Assembly: GCF_002029235.1 (NCBI RefSeq) | Contig: NZ_MZGV01000015.1 | Span: 33,915-97,914 of the forward strand | DNA length: 64,000 nucleotides | Source: Clostridium oryzae | Lineage (GTDB): Bacteria > Bacillota > Clostridia > Clostridiales > Clostridiaceae | Direction of reading: 5' to 3' | In this document: positions 1 to 8,084 of the stretch, piece after piece | How positions within the stretch are numbered: the first letter of the stretch is position 1 | How the letters are laid out: every line of letters begins with the position of its first letter | Translations under genes and position numbers: made by a program | Notes under the pieces: generated by a model | The model's database searches: none | What the model was told of the DNA's origin: nothing | What the model saw: the letters and a program-made list of their open reading frames with translations, nothing else

Positions 1-2
1 GC

Positions 3-728
3 AAGTATAAAAATGCGCATCCTGATTTCGTTATTTTCTGGGATAAGGATATAGCTCTTGCAAGGCATCTTGAAAAGACAGGCATGAGATTGTATAACAA
101 TTCAAAAGCTATTGAAATATGTGATGATAAAGGGTTAACCTACGAAGTCCTTTCGAACAACCACATAAAAATGCCGGATACAATAATAGCACCGAAAGTA
201 TATATAAAGGTTGAAGACTTTTCAACCTATGACTATATTATCAGTTTTCTTGGTTTTCCAATGATTATTAAGGAGTGCTTTGGTTCATTTGGTGCCCAAG
301 TTTATATGATTAATAACCGCACCGAGTTAATAAACAAAATTCAAGAATTAGGGAATAAACCTTATGTTTTTCAGAAATTTATAAATTCAAGCTACGGAAA
401 AGACATACGTCTAAATGTTGTTGGTGGACAAGTAGTTGCAGCTATGCTGCGTACATCAGAAGATGATTTTAGAGCAAATATAAGTGCGGGAGGCAGAATG
501 CAGCATTATGATCCCACAGAAGCTGAAAAAGCTCTAGCAATAAAATGCTGTGAGCTTACAGGCTCTGCTTTTGCTGGAGTTGACTTACTTTTTGGTCCTA
601 ATGGAGAACCTATTGTCTGTGAAATTAATTCTAATGCACATATGAAAAATATATATGACTGTACTGGTGTGGATGTAGCAGAGCATATACTTAAGTACAT
701 AATTAATGACATGGAGGTTGAGAAATGA
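3..728 (+). CDS. RimK-like ATP-grasp ligase, 5' end outside window
   Basis: This is the 3' part of a RimK-type ATP-grasp ligase, a family that joins an amino acid (often glutamate) to a carboxylate using ATP. The frame is open from base 3, so 241 residues are visible and the true start lies upstream. The ATG at 84 is internal, because the codons before it already read family-like sequence (PDFVIFWDKDIALA). Visible ATP-grasp features are IIKECFGSFGAQV (nucleotide-binding lysine and glycine loop), DIRLNVVGG, GVDLLF and the metal-binding CEIN near the end. It overlaps the next ligase gene by ATGA, which implies translational coupling. The substrate is unknown. Confidence 0.85.
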   Translation, partial: KYKNAHPDFVIFWDKDIALARHLEKTGMRLYNNSKAIEICDDKGLTYEVLSNNHIKMPDTIIAPKVYIKVEDFSTYDYIISFLGFPMIIKECFGSFGAQVYMINNRTELINKIQELGNKPYVFQKFINSSYGKDIRLNVVGGQVVAAMLRTSEDDFRANISAGGRMQHYDPTEAEKALAIKCCELTGSAFAGVDLLFGPNGEPIVCEINSNAHMKNIYDCTGVDVAEHILKYIINDMEVEK

Positions 729-1576
729 ATAAGACAGGCTGGTTAATATATACTAAAAGTGAAGCTATAAGAAATGAGGGTTTTATTAAAATAATGCTTT
801 CAGATGCAGAAAAGCTAGACATGGACTTACAGTTGAGATATAGAGAGGACTTTGCTTTTGGAATTAAAGATAATGTTCATTTTGTAGCCTATAAGGGATG
901 TATTGAAAAGATGCGTGATTTTGTTATCATGAGAGATATGGCTCCTATGTTTACAGAGCAAATAGAAAAAATGGGAGTTAAAGTATTCAATAACTCTTTT
1001 ACTTCCCGTATATGCAATAATAAAGCTCTGCTTCATCAGTATATGGCTAGTTTCCATATTCCAATGATGGATACCTATTTCTTTTCAAAAGGAGATTATA
1101 TAACTGGCAATATGAAATTTGACTTTCCAGTAGTAGTTAAAGCTGTATCAGGAAGGGGAGGCAAACAGGTTTTTAAGGCCGATGATATGAAGCAGCTAAT
1201 GGAAATAACTGATTCTATTGAGGATGATATTATTGTCCAGAAAATGGGCGAAGTCCCAGGAAGGGACGTAAGAGTTTTCGTTATTGGAAGACAAATAATA
1301 GCTGCTATATTAAGAAGTTCAGATGATGATTTCAGAGCCAATTTTTCATTAGGAGGCAGCGCTAGACTATATGAACTTAATGAAAAGCAAAAAGAATTAA
1401 TACATAAAATAATAGAAAAATTTGAATTTGGAATGGTTGGCATAGATTTTATCTTTGACATACAGGGTAATTTTATTTTAAATGAAATTGAAGATGTAGT
1501 AGGCAGCAGAACTTTATATAAAAATTCAAATATTGATATTGCTAAAATGTATTTGGAGTATATTAAAAATTGTTAG
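725..1576 (+). CDS. RimK-like ATP-grasp ligase, second of a tandem pair
   Basis: This 283-residue ATP-grasp protein is a paralogue of the gene just upstream; both share the block R(T/S)S(E/D)DDFRAN. The ATP-binding core is visible: PVVVKAVSGRGGKQV near residue 140, DVRVFVIGRQIIAA near 180 and GMVGIDFIFD near 240. The last metal motif, normally E-x-N, reads N-E-I-E-D here, so the usual metal-binding Asn appears to be replaced by Glu. Either the metal site is altered or my alignment is shifted. The start overlaps the upstream stop (ATGA), with GGAGG about 8 bases before it. Function is inferred only as an amide- or peptide-bond-forming ligase of unknown substrate. Confidence 0.82.
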   Translation: MNKTGWLIYTKSEAIRNEGFIKIMLSDAEKLDMDLQLRYREDFAFGIKDNVHFVAYKGCIEKMRDFVIMRDMAPMFTEQIEKMGVKVFNNSFTSRICNNKALLHQYMASFHIPMMDTYFFSKGDYITGNMKFDFPVVVKAVSGRGGKQVFKADDMKQLMEITDSIEDDIIVQKMGEVPGRDVRVFVIGRQIIAAILRSSDDDFRANFSLGGSARLYELNEKQKELIHKIIEKFEFGMVGIDFIFDIQGNFILNEIEDVVGSRTLYKNSNIDIAKMYLEYIKNC

Positions 1577-1611
1577 TTAAAGGCAAATGATCAGCGATCA
1601 TTTGCCTTTAA
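1577..1611. terminator. Perfect hairpin after the ligase pair
   Basis: Sixteen-base perfect arms around a 3-base AGC loop follow the ligase stop codon directly. The arms end in AAAGG/CCTTT, so short U runs occur on both strands. The next gene is convergent, so this is a likely bidirectional terminator. Confidence 0.7.
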
Positions 1612-1708
1612 TGGTTCTTGTAGTCAGCAGCACAACAATAATAATGATAAAGGGTTTATTAGTTAAAATTTTTTTTGCATTCATGTTTTTTTTCTTTGTT
1701 TTTCATGA

Positions 1709-2623
1709 TTATAGTTTTGATAGTTCTAGGGCAAACTGTGCACCTAATTTAGCATTATTATAAACTAGATGTATATTAGATTCTAAGCTTTCTCCTCCAG
1801 TAAGTTCTTTTACCTTAGCAAGAAGAAATGGAGTGGTTTCCTTTCCTTTAATTCCTTTTGTCTTAGCTTCCGATAAAGCTTTTTCTATTGCTAAATTTAT
1901 AGTCGTAAGATCCATGGAAAATTCCTCTGGAATAGGGTTAGCTATGACAGCACCGCCTTGAAGTCCTAGCTCCCATTTTGCTTTAAGAGCTTCAGCAAGT
2001 TCCAAAGGGCTGTTAACTCTATAATCAACCTTAAATCCGCTTTCTCTTGTATAAAAAGCTGGAAGTTCTTCAGTTTTATAGCCAATAACAGGTACTCCTT
2101 TAGTTTCAAGATATTCAAGAGTCAATCCCAAATCAAGTATTGATTTAGCACCAGCGCATACAACAGCTACATTTGTTTTAGCAAGTTCTTCTAGATCCGC
2201 AGAAATATCAAATGTTTGTTGTGCTTCTCTATGTACACCGCCTATACCGCCAGTTGCGAATACTTTAATTCCTGCCATTGCAGCAATTATCATAGTTGAT
2301 GCTACAGTAGTAGCTCCATTTGCCTTTCTAGCAACTATAAATGGTATATCTCTTCTGCTTGTTTTTATTACACCCTCAGCTTTTCCAAGGTACTCTATTT
2401 CATCAGCAGTAAGGCCAACCTTCAGCTTACCATTTAAAATAGCTATAGTTGCAGGTATGGCACCATTTTCTCTGATTATTTTTTCAACATTCAATGCAGT
2501 TTCCACATTTTTAGGGTAAGGCATACCATGGGATATAATTGTTGATTCAAGTGCCACAACAGGTTTGCCGCTTTCTATAGCTTCCTTTACTGCATCATTA
2601 ATTACAAGATATTTTTCTAACAT
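1709..2623 (-). CDS. psuG: Pseudouridine-5'-phosphate glycosidase
   Basis: The protein is 304 residues, the usual length for PsuG, which cleaves pseudouridine 5'-phosphate reversibly to uracil and ribose 5-phosphate. Family blocks are clear: VVALESTIISHGMPYP at residues 22-37, NGAIPATIAILNGKLKVGL, TTVASTM, FATGGIGGVHR and an AGAKSILDLGLT segment. An AAGGAG ribosome site lies 8 bases before the ATG. The start overlaps the end of the upstream kinase gene by 7 bases, so the pair forms a coupled kinase-glycosidase operon for pseudouridine salvage from RNA turnover. I am confident of the family. Activity is inferred from homology. Confidence 0.93.
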   Translation of the reverse strand: MLEKYLVINDAVKEAIESGKPVVALESTIISHGMPYPKNVETALNVEKIIRENGAIPATIAILNGKLKVGLTADEIEYLGKAEGVIKTSRRDIPFIVARKANGATTVASTMIIAAMAGIKVFATGGIGGVHREAQQTFDISADLEELAKTNVAVVCAGAKSILDLGLTLEYLETKGVPVIGYKTEELPAFYTRESGFKVDYRVNSPLELAEALKAKWELGLQGGAVIANPIPEEFSMDLTTINLAIEKALSEAKTKGIKGKETTPFLLAKVKELTGGESLESNIHLVYNNAKLGAQFALELSKL

Positions 2624-3711
2624 AAGTTCAGCTCCTTAATTATTTTATTTATATTTTCTACTGACATACTGGGATTTATTGTGTCCTCATGAGAAAGTGC
2701 TAATACTGATGCAGCCATTGCCATTACAGCGGTTTTATCAATATCATAGTCATTGCAATAGCAATAAGATAAAGCTGCTACAAAAGCATCCCCAGCACCA
2801 GTAGTATTGATTACATTTACTTTGAAATTTGATATGTGTTTTTGCGTTATACCATCATTATAGAACAAACCCTCATCACCTAATGATATAAATACTCTTT
2901 TAACACCTTGACCCAAAAAGTATTTTGATGCTTTCCAAGCGTCATTCAAAGATGATATTTTAATTCCAGACAGCATCTCAGCTTCTATTTTATTAGGTTT
3001 AATAGTATGAAATTTACCAATTATATCTTTTACTTTTAAAGCCTTAGCAGAAGATACCGTGTCCAAAAAATATTTTGTGTTAGTAAAATTAGTAACTATA
3101 TATTCTATAACCTGTTTAGGTAGATTTGTATCTATTACACACAATTTAGAATTGTTTATTATGTTTTTTTTCTTTTTTATAAAAGGGATATCCATTTTTT
3201 CAAATATATCCATCTGATTTACGGCTGTAATCATGTCGCCTTTTTCATCAAGCATTGATAAATAAGTAGAGGTAGGGAACCCTTCTAAAATCATGCATTG
3301 ACTTACATCCAAATCTATCAGTTTTGCATCCTCAATTATCTTGCTGCCATAAATGTCGCTGCCGATTACAGATATCAATTTCGTGTCTATACCTAAACGA
3401 ACGATATTTTCCGCAATATTCCTTCCTACACCGCCTAATGAAATTTTAACTTTTCCAGGATTCGAATCCTTAAAAATCATCTTATTATTAGGGAATCCCT
3501 GTATATCAATATTTGAACCTCCTATTACAGTGATGTATGGGGATTCAGTTACAATATAGCCTTTTCCTTTGATATATCCCTTTTTCAGAAGGTTAGTTAT
3601 ATGTACTGCTACGGAAGAACGAGTAATACCGAGTATATCTGCAAGCTGTTGCTGAGAAATTAAAGGGTCATCCTTAATTAATTTTAATATCTCCTTTTCT
3701 CTGTTTGTCAT
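2617..3711 (-). CDS. psuK: PfkB-family (pseudouridine) kinase with N-terminal winged helix
   Basis: A PfkB-family sugar kinase, here most likely phosphorylating pseudouridine to feed PsuG. Residues 1-55 form a helix-turn-helix (QQLADILGITRSSVAVHI), and the kinase domain follows from about residue 60 (TVIGGSNIDIQG). The C-terminal NTTGAGDAFVAAL carries the catalytic Asp. The longer frame begins at 3729, but AGAGGTG lies 5 bases before the ATG at 3711, which I take as the start (364 residues). Kinases fused to a DNA-binding domain are known in this family; regulation of its own operon is my inference, supported by the palindrome at the promoter. Substrate assignment rests on the overlap with psuG. 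Confidence 0.85.
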   Translation of the reverse strand: MTNREKEILKLIKDDPLISQQQLADILGITRSSVAVHITNLLKKGYIKGKGYIVTESPYITVIGGSNIDIQGFPNNKMIFKDSNPGKVKISLGGVGRNIAENIVRLGIDTKLISVIGSDIYGSKIIEDAKLIDLDVSQCMILEGFPTSTYLSMLDEKGDMITAVNQMDIFEKMDIPFIKKKKNIINNSKLCVIDTNLPKQVIEYIVTNFTNTKYFLDTVSSAKALKVKDIIGKFHTIKPNKIEAEMLSGIKISSLNDAWKASKYFLGQGVKRVFISLGDEGLFYNDGITQKHISNFKVNVINTTGAGDAFVAALSYCYCNDYDIDKTAVMAMAASVLALSHEDTINPSMSVENINKIIKELNLC

Positions 3712-3740
3712 AATCACACCTCTTAACATTTGCTTATGTA

Positions 3741-3783
3741 ATAAACTATAGTTTATATTATATCAAATCTTAATATTTTGCAA
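3741..3783 (-). promoter_or_regulatory. psuKG promoter with palindromic operator candidate
   Basis: On the minus strand TATAAT (3762-3757) follows TTGCAA (3783-3778) at 15-base spacing. A perfect 16-bp palindrome, ATAAACTATAGTTTAT (3741-3756), abuts the -10 box and covers the expected start site. It is a good candidate operator, perhaps for the kinase's own helix-turn-helix domain. Confidence 0.5.
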
Positions 3784-3800
3784 GATGTTAAATAAAAAAT

Positions 3801-3852
3801 GGTAGGAAGTGATTTCCGTCGGCTGGAAAATACATTCATCAAGCACTTATAT
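3801..3852 (-). repeat. Hairpin-repeat family, copy A (decayed, inverted)
   Basis: Bases 3802-3831 are an exact 30-base reverse-complement match to 4909-4938 of copy B. The other half of the element (3832-3852) is recognisable but mutated, so the stem no longer closes well. It lies between the divergent psuK and the 217-residue gene. Confidence 0.75.
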
Positions 3853-3992
3853 CTATATCGACTCTATGTATTTGCAAAACTTACATTCACTTTTTTCTTT
3901 GCACTTTTCTAACTTTACGTAAAATAATATTTATACTATAATAATATAAATAGACTAAGCGATGTTGCGTTTAAAAAGGGTGGTGCACAATT

Positions 3993-4646
3993 ATGATAAA
4001 AAATGATATATTAACTGAAAAACTTAAAGAGTTATCTCGTGTATTGACAACTATTTTAGATTACACTAATAAAGATGAAATCATAAAAAGCTGGGATACT
4101 TTAAATAAAGCTTACCGAAAGCTTATGGGCATAAATTCTAGTATGGCGATAAATCTGTCATACAGCGATCTAATGAAATTTATAGGAGCTTATGAATCTC
4201 CTGAAACTGTGAATTTAGTTGTCACAGGAAAATTACTTAAAGTTCATGCATACCTATGCAGCATCCAAGGTGATGAAGTTAGTGCATTAAGTCAGAGTGT
4301 TAAAAGTGCAGAAATTCTAATTAATGCGTTACTTTCAGATTTTGAAACAGCTATTGATTTATGTTTGGATGATATAGATGAAATTATTAATGTTATTTCT
4401 GAATATGAAATACCTTTAGATTGTAAATATCTAATCTTTAAATATTATGAGGCTATTACAAGATTTGATAAGGCAGAAGATTATCTTTTCGAGATGAGAG
4501 AACAAAATAAAGAATCAGACTTTATTAAAGAAGAAGGAGAGAAGTTTTACGAAAAACTTCTTACCCTACCTGAAACTGTCCTAGAAAAAGGAAACCTTCC
4601 AATAGACGAAGTGAAAGATTCCTTGGAAAGCTTTAGAAAAATTTAA
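3993..4646 (+). CDS. Unknown soluble protein, 217 residues
   Basis: I do not recognise this protein with confidence; it might belong to one of the clostridial DUF families such as DUF6483. It is acidic and almost entirely helical in appearance, with no signal peptide, membrane segment or catalytic motif. The helix-turn-helix-like periodicity (for example KYYEAITRFDKAEDYLFEM) suggests a TPR-like or helical-bundle fold. The ATG has a GGGTGGTG ribosome site 9 bases upstream. The gene stands alone between a divergent and a convergent neighbour, flanked by inverted copies of the hairpin repeat. Base composition looks like its neighbours. The reading frame itself is well supported. Confidence 0.7.
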   Translation: MIKNDILTEKLKELSRVLTTILDYTNKDEIIKSWDTLNKAYRKLMGINSSMAINLSYSDLMKFIGAYESPETVNLVVTGKLLKVHAYLCSIQGDEVSALSQSVKSAEILINALLSDFETAIDLCLDDIDEIINVISEYEIPLDCKYLIFKYYEAITRFDKAEDYLFEMREQNKESDFIKEEGEKFYEKLLTLPETVLEKGNLPIDEVKDSLESFRKI

Positions 4647-4885
4647 ATAGAAAACTCTATACCATTTTTACAAAGAATAGGAAATTATGATTTTTGCCAA
4701 TTGTGAATAATTTTCAACTGTGTATGAATAAATTGTATGTATTGTTAAAAGGATGTGACTATATATATACGAAGTAATATGAAGATAGCTCTTAAGAAAA
4801 TACTAATAAACAAATAAACAAGAAAAATAATTTGGGAGAAGTAATATAGAAAATAATGCTTTGTAAATGCATAGAGTAGGCATAG
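4647..4885. other. AT-rich intergenic stretch, no feature seen
   Basis: Between the 217-residue gene and repeat copy B I see no open frame with a ribosome site and no strong hairpin. Confidence 0.5.
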
Positions 4886-4946
4886 GGTAGGAAGTGGTTG
4901 GAGGAGGCATTTTCCAGCCGACGGAAATCACTTCCTACTCTTTTTT
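4886..4946 (+). repeat. Hairpin-repeat family, copy B (intact)
   Basis: A 13-base stem (GTAGGAAGTGGTT pairing with AATCACTTCCTAC, one G-U pair) encloses a 26-base loop containing GGAGGCATTTTCCAGCCGAC, followed by T6 at 4941-4946. It sits between convergent genes, so it may terminate both. The loop is shared with copies A, C and D. Confidence 0.85.
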
Positions 4947-4948
4947 AT

Positions 4949-5311
4949 CTACTCTTTATCTTGTAGTGCATCCCAGCCTTCTTCACCGGTTCTTACTCTT
5001 ATTACATTAGTAACATCGTAAACAAATATTTTTCCGTCTCCGATTTGTCCTGTCTTTAGGACCTTCTTTGCGGTTTCAACGACGGTTTCTACTGGTATTT
5101 CACACACAACAACTTCAACTTTAACTTTAGGAATTAAATTTATTTCAAGTTCGTTGCCACGGTAGAACTCTTTGTAGCCTTTTTGCATACCACAACCCTG
5201 CACGTTTGAAACTGTCATTCCAGTTACGCCTATTTTATTCAACGCTTCTTTTAATTCTTGAAATTTACTTGGACGGGCAATAATTTCAATTTTACTTATC
5301 TTTTTATCCAT
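4949..5311 (-). CDS. glnB: P-II family nitrogen regulatory protein
   Basis: A small trimeric signalling protein that senses 2-oxoglutarate and ATP/ADP and controls nitrogen-assimilation partners. The family blocks are KIEIIARPSKFQELKEAL (strand 1 and helix), GVTGMTVSNVQGCGMQKG, the T-loop with Tyr in GYKEFYRG, and GQIGDGKIFVYDV followed by IRVRTGEEG. A GTG at 5320 is in frame but is itself part of the AGGAG ribosome site region, so I prefer the ATG at 5311 (120 residues). It is an orphan: no amtB or glnA is adjacent, so its target cannot be read from context. The stop abuts repeat copy B, which probably acts as terminator. Confidence 0.93.
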   Translation of the reverse strand: MDKKISKIEIIARPSKFQELKEALNKIGVTGMTVSNVQGCGMQKGYKEFYRGNELEINLIPKVKVEVVVCEIPVETVVETAKKVLKTGQIGDGKIFVYDVTNVIRVRTGEEGWDALQDKE

Positions 5312-5623
5312 GACAATCACACTCCTAAATATATTTATAAAACGTTATTATTTTGATAATATAATACTATAAATATTATAAAATATCAACGAAAAAGGTT
5401 TTACAAATATTAATTTATATATTATATTATTAAATATGCAGAATATTATGATACTCATAATATCTATTTTTGCCGACAGGGATAATTTTACCTTACATAT
5501 ACCACTTGTTTTAACCACCATACCACTATAAAGCAAAAAAATAAAAATAGTGGGTATTATGTTAATGGTTAATATCCATTAGAATAGTATTAAAGATATT
5601 AATTATAAAATTTGGAGGTTTAT
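5312..5623. other. Divergent AT-rich intergenic region
   Basis: This 312-base gap separates glnB and ddl. I see no convincing hairpin or RNA gene. A short minus-strand frame at 5348-5536 has no ribosome site and low-complexity hydrophobic sequence; I do not call it. Confidence 0.5.
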
Positions 5624-6520
5624 ATGAGAATAGGTGTTATAGATGGAGGAATTTCTTCTGAAAAAGAAATATCGATATTGAGCGGAAGAGAGATAATAGC
5701 GAATATCGACAAAAATAAATATGAAGTTAAAGAAATTTTAATAGAAAAAGAAGAAGATGTTTTTGAAAAAATAAAGGATATAGATTTTGCGTTTATTGCA
5801 CTTCACGGTAAGTTTGGTGAAGACGGAAAAATACAAGCCGTATTAGAGACAAAGGGTATTCCCTATAATGGCTGCGGTGTTCTTACTAGTGCATTATGCA
5901 TGGACAAAAATTTAAGCAAAAAGATATTTTTATCTGAAGGTGTGAAGACAGCTGACTGGGTTATGGTAACACCAGAGGATGAACTACCAATGGATAAGTT
6001 AAAGAAATTTGGGTATCCCCTTGTTGTAAAACCTAATAACGGTGGATCAAGTATAGGTATTTTCCTTGTAAAGGATGAGAAGGAATTAAAAGCAGCGCTA
6101 GAAGAAAGCTTTAAATATGACAAAAATGTTTTGATTGAAGAATATATAAAAGGACAAGAAATAACTTGTTCTATGTTAGATGGAGAAATTCTTCCTACAA
6201 TATTCATCAATCCCAGTGAAGAATTCTTTGATTACCAGTCAAAATATTATGATAATGGCACTAAAGAGGTAGTAGGCGAGCTTCCTAAGCATTTGGATGA
6301 TAAGCTGAAGGTAATCGCTAAAAAGTGTTGGAAATTATTTAACCTTGAAGTTTATAGTAGAATAGATTTTCTTATAAAAGATGATGAATTTTATGCTCTA
6401 GAAGTAAATACTCTACCAGGTATGACAGCTAACAGTCTTGTACCCAAAAGTGCAAAAGCTGTAGGTATTGATTTCCCAAAACTTCTAGATAAAGTTATTG
6501 ATTGCTCATTAAGAAAATAG
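5624..6520 (+). CDS. ddl: D-alanine--D-alanine ligase
   Basis: An ATP-grasp enzyme that makes D-Ala-D-Ala for peptidoglycan precursors in the cytoplasm. The sequence shows ISSEKEISILSG near residue 10, ALHGKFGEDGKIQAVLE (residues 58-74), GVLTSALCMDKNLSKK, PLVVKPNNGGSSIGI for ATP binding, and the C-terminal ALEVNTLPGMTANSLVP with the metal-binding E-x-N. A TTG at 5612 is in frame but GGAGG lies 5 bases before the ATG at 5624, which is the better start (298 residues, typical for Ddl). It appears monocistronic. Its neighbour downstream is a MocR regulator 39 bases away, which might control it, though nothing shows this directly. Confidence 0.95.
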   Translation: MRIGVIDGGISSEKEISILSGREIIANIDKNKYEVKEILIEKEEDVFEKIKDIDFAFIALHGKFGEDGKIQAVLETKGIPYNGCGVLTSALCMDKNLSKKIFLSEGVKTADWVMVTPEDELPMDKLKKFGYPLVVKPNNGGSSIGIFLVKDEKELKAALEESFKYDKNVLIEEYIKGQEITCSMLDGEILPTIFINPSEEFFDYQSKYYDNGTKEVVGELPKHLDDKLKVIAKKCWKLFNLEVYSRIDFLIKDDEFYALEVNTLPGMTANSLVPKSAKAVGIDFPKLLDKVIDCSLRK

Positions 6521-6558
6521 TTTATATCATATTTTGATCAAATGGTTGGGAGAGATTT

Positions 6559-7995
6559 ATGTTTTTTCATATAAATACCGATTCGGAAAAACCAATATAT
6601 ATACAAATATTTGATGCTATAAAAGAGATGATCGAGACTAATATGCTTCCAGCTCATAGCAAGTTGCCTTCCACTCGAGAGATGGGAAGGCTTCTTGGCG
6701 TTTCAAGATCCACTGTAATAACTGCCTTTGAATGCCTTGAAAGCAGTGGCTTTATTTATACATTGAATGGAAAGGGAACATTTGTATCACCTAAGAAGAT
6801 CAAATTAAATAATGAGTGGAATATAGATTGGAAAGAAAAATTCAATCAGTATGCTTATGATACTGAAGATCTTGACTTGATGAAAAATGGAATGCCTTAT
6901 AAAAAAGGAATGATATCATTTAAATCCATTGCTCCTGACGAAAACCTTTTTGATATAGATGAAATTAAACGTTCCTTTATGGATCTTATGGGGGTGGAAG
7001 GTAACAAAATTCTAAATTACGGATATGCAAAAGGGTATCGGCCATTAATTAATTTTATAATGGAATATATGAAAAAGATTGGCGCTGCTTTAGAAAATAA
7101 ATCTGTAATTATCACTAATGGTTTTACTGAAGGGTTTGATCTAGTTTTAGATTCTCTTACTAGTGCTGGAGATAAGGTATTATGTGAAAATCCTACTCAT
7201 AATACAGCTATAAAGCAAATGCGCCTTCATGGACTGGATATTCACGGTGTAAATATGGATGAAAACGGTATGGATGTTTCAGCACTGGAAAGTGAATTGC
7301 TCAAATGCCAGTTCAAATTAGCGTATCTAATTCCATCTTATCATAATCCCACAGGTATAAGTATAAGCTATGATAGAAGAAAAGAACTGTATGATGTATT
7401 TAAACAGCATAATGTTCCAATAGTTGAGGATGGTTTTAGTGAGGAATTGCAGCATCATTCTTCTCATATAGCGCCAATGGTGGCTGTAAGTGGTAAGGAA
7501 AACTCTGTAATATATATCGGCAGTTTTTCAAAGATTTTATTTCCAGGTATGAGAATAGGGTGGATATTTGGAGATGAAGTGTTAATAGATATGCTGCAAA
7601 GCGTAAAAAGAGCTAAAAACATTCATACATCATTTTTAGATCAAGGTATTCTTTATCATTATATGCAGAGTGGCAGCTATGAAAAATATATTAAGAAAAT
7701 AAGAAATATATATGGTGATAAATGTCAATATACGATAAAACTTATTAAAAAGTATCTTCCATGGGAATATATTAGTGGGGAAGGCGGTTTATATGTATTT
7801 ATAAAGCTTAAAAATATTGATTCCCATAAGCTTTTGGAAAATTGCTATAAGCGAGGTGTACTTTTTATGCCGGGGGATGTATTTTATGTGGAGAATCCAG
7901 CTAAAAATGCATTGAGATTAAGTTTTTCAAGAAATTCCTATGAGGAGCTTGAAAAGGGGATAAAGATAATAGGAGAAGAATGCATGAAATTTTAA
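6559..7995 (+). CDS. MocR/PdxR-type GntR regulator with aminotransferase domain
   Basis: A fusion regulator of 478 residues. Residues 10-78 form a GntR winged helix (PIYIQIFDAIKEMI, LPSTREMGRLLGVSRSTV), and residues 110-475 a fold-type I aminotransferase domain. The PLP lysine is in IYIGSFSKILFPGMRIGW, and YLIPSYHNPTGISI and EDGFSEEL are the usual cofactor contacts. MocR proteins use PLP or amino-substrate complexes as effectors. The regulon here is unknown; the adjacent ddl gene makes D-alanine metabolism or pyridoxal synthesis reasonable guesses. GGGAGAG precedes the ATG by 4 bases. No pdxS or pdxT is nearby. Confidence 0.9.
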   Translation: MFFHINTDSEKPIYIQIFDAIKEMIETNMLPAHSKLPSTREMGRLLGVSRSTVITAFECLESSGFIYTLNGKGTFVSPKKIKLNNEWNIDWKEKFNQYAYDTEDLDLMKNGMPYKKGMISFKSIAPDENLFDIDEIKRSFMDLMGVEGNKILNYGYAKGYRPLINFIMEYMKKIGAALENKSVIITNGFTEGFDLVLDSLTSAGDKVLCENPTHNTAIKQMRLHGLDIHGVNMDENGMDVSALESELLKCQFKLAYLIPSYHNPTGISISYDRRKELYDVFKQHNVPIVEDGFSEELQHHSSHIAPMVAVSGKENSVIYIGSFSKILFPGMRIGWIFGDEVLIDMLQSVKRAKNIHTSFLDQGILYHYMQSGSYEKYIKKIRNIYGDKCQYTIKLIKKYLPWEYISGEGGLYVFIKLKNIDSHKLLENCYKRGVLFMPGDVFYVENPAKNALRLSFSRNSYEELEKGIKIIGEECMKF

Positions 7996-8069
7996 AAATG
8001 GTTACACCCTATGTCGGCTAGTTCCACTTGGTTAAAGGCCTAAATAATCTTTAAGGTGTAACCATTTTT
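7994..8069. terminator. Hairpin between convergent mocR-type gene and aroF
   Basis: Fifteen-base perfect arms, AAAAATGGTTACACC (7994-8008) and its complement (8055-8069), close a 46-base loop. The arms end in A5/T5, so it can terminate both converging genes. Confidence 0.75.
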
Positions 8070-8084
8070 AATTATCTTTACTCT

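Noticed and set aside
506..712. Antisense frames inside the ligase, ddl, thrS, aspartate kinase, argS and rib genes
   Set aside because: They are shadows of strong coding genes on the other strand, with no ribosome sites and no recognisable sequence.
5348..5536. 62-codon minus-strand frame between glnB and ddl
   Set aside because: It has no ribosome site, is hydrophobic low complexity and lies in an AT-rich divergent promoter region.
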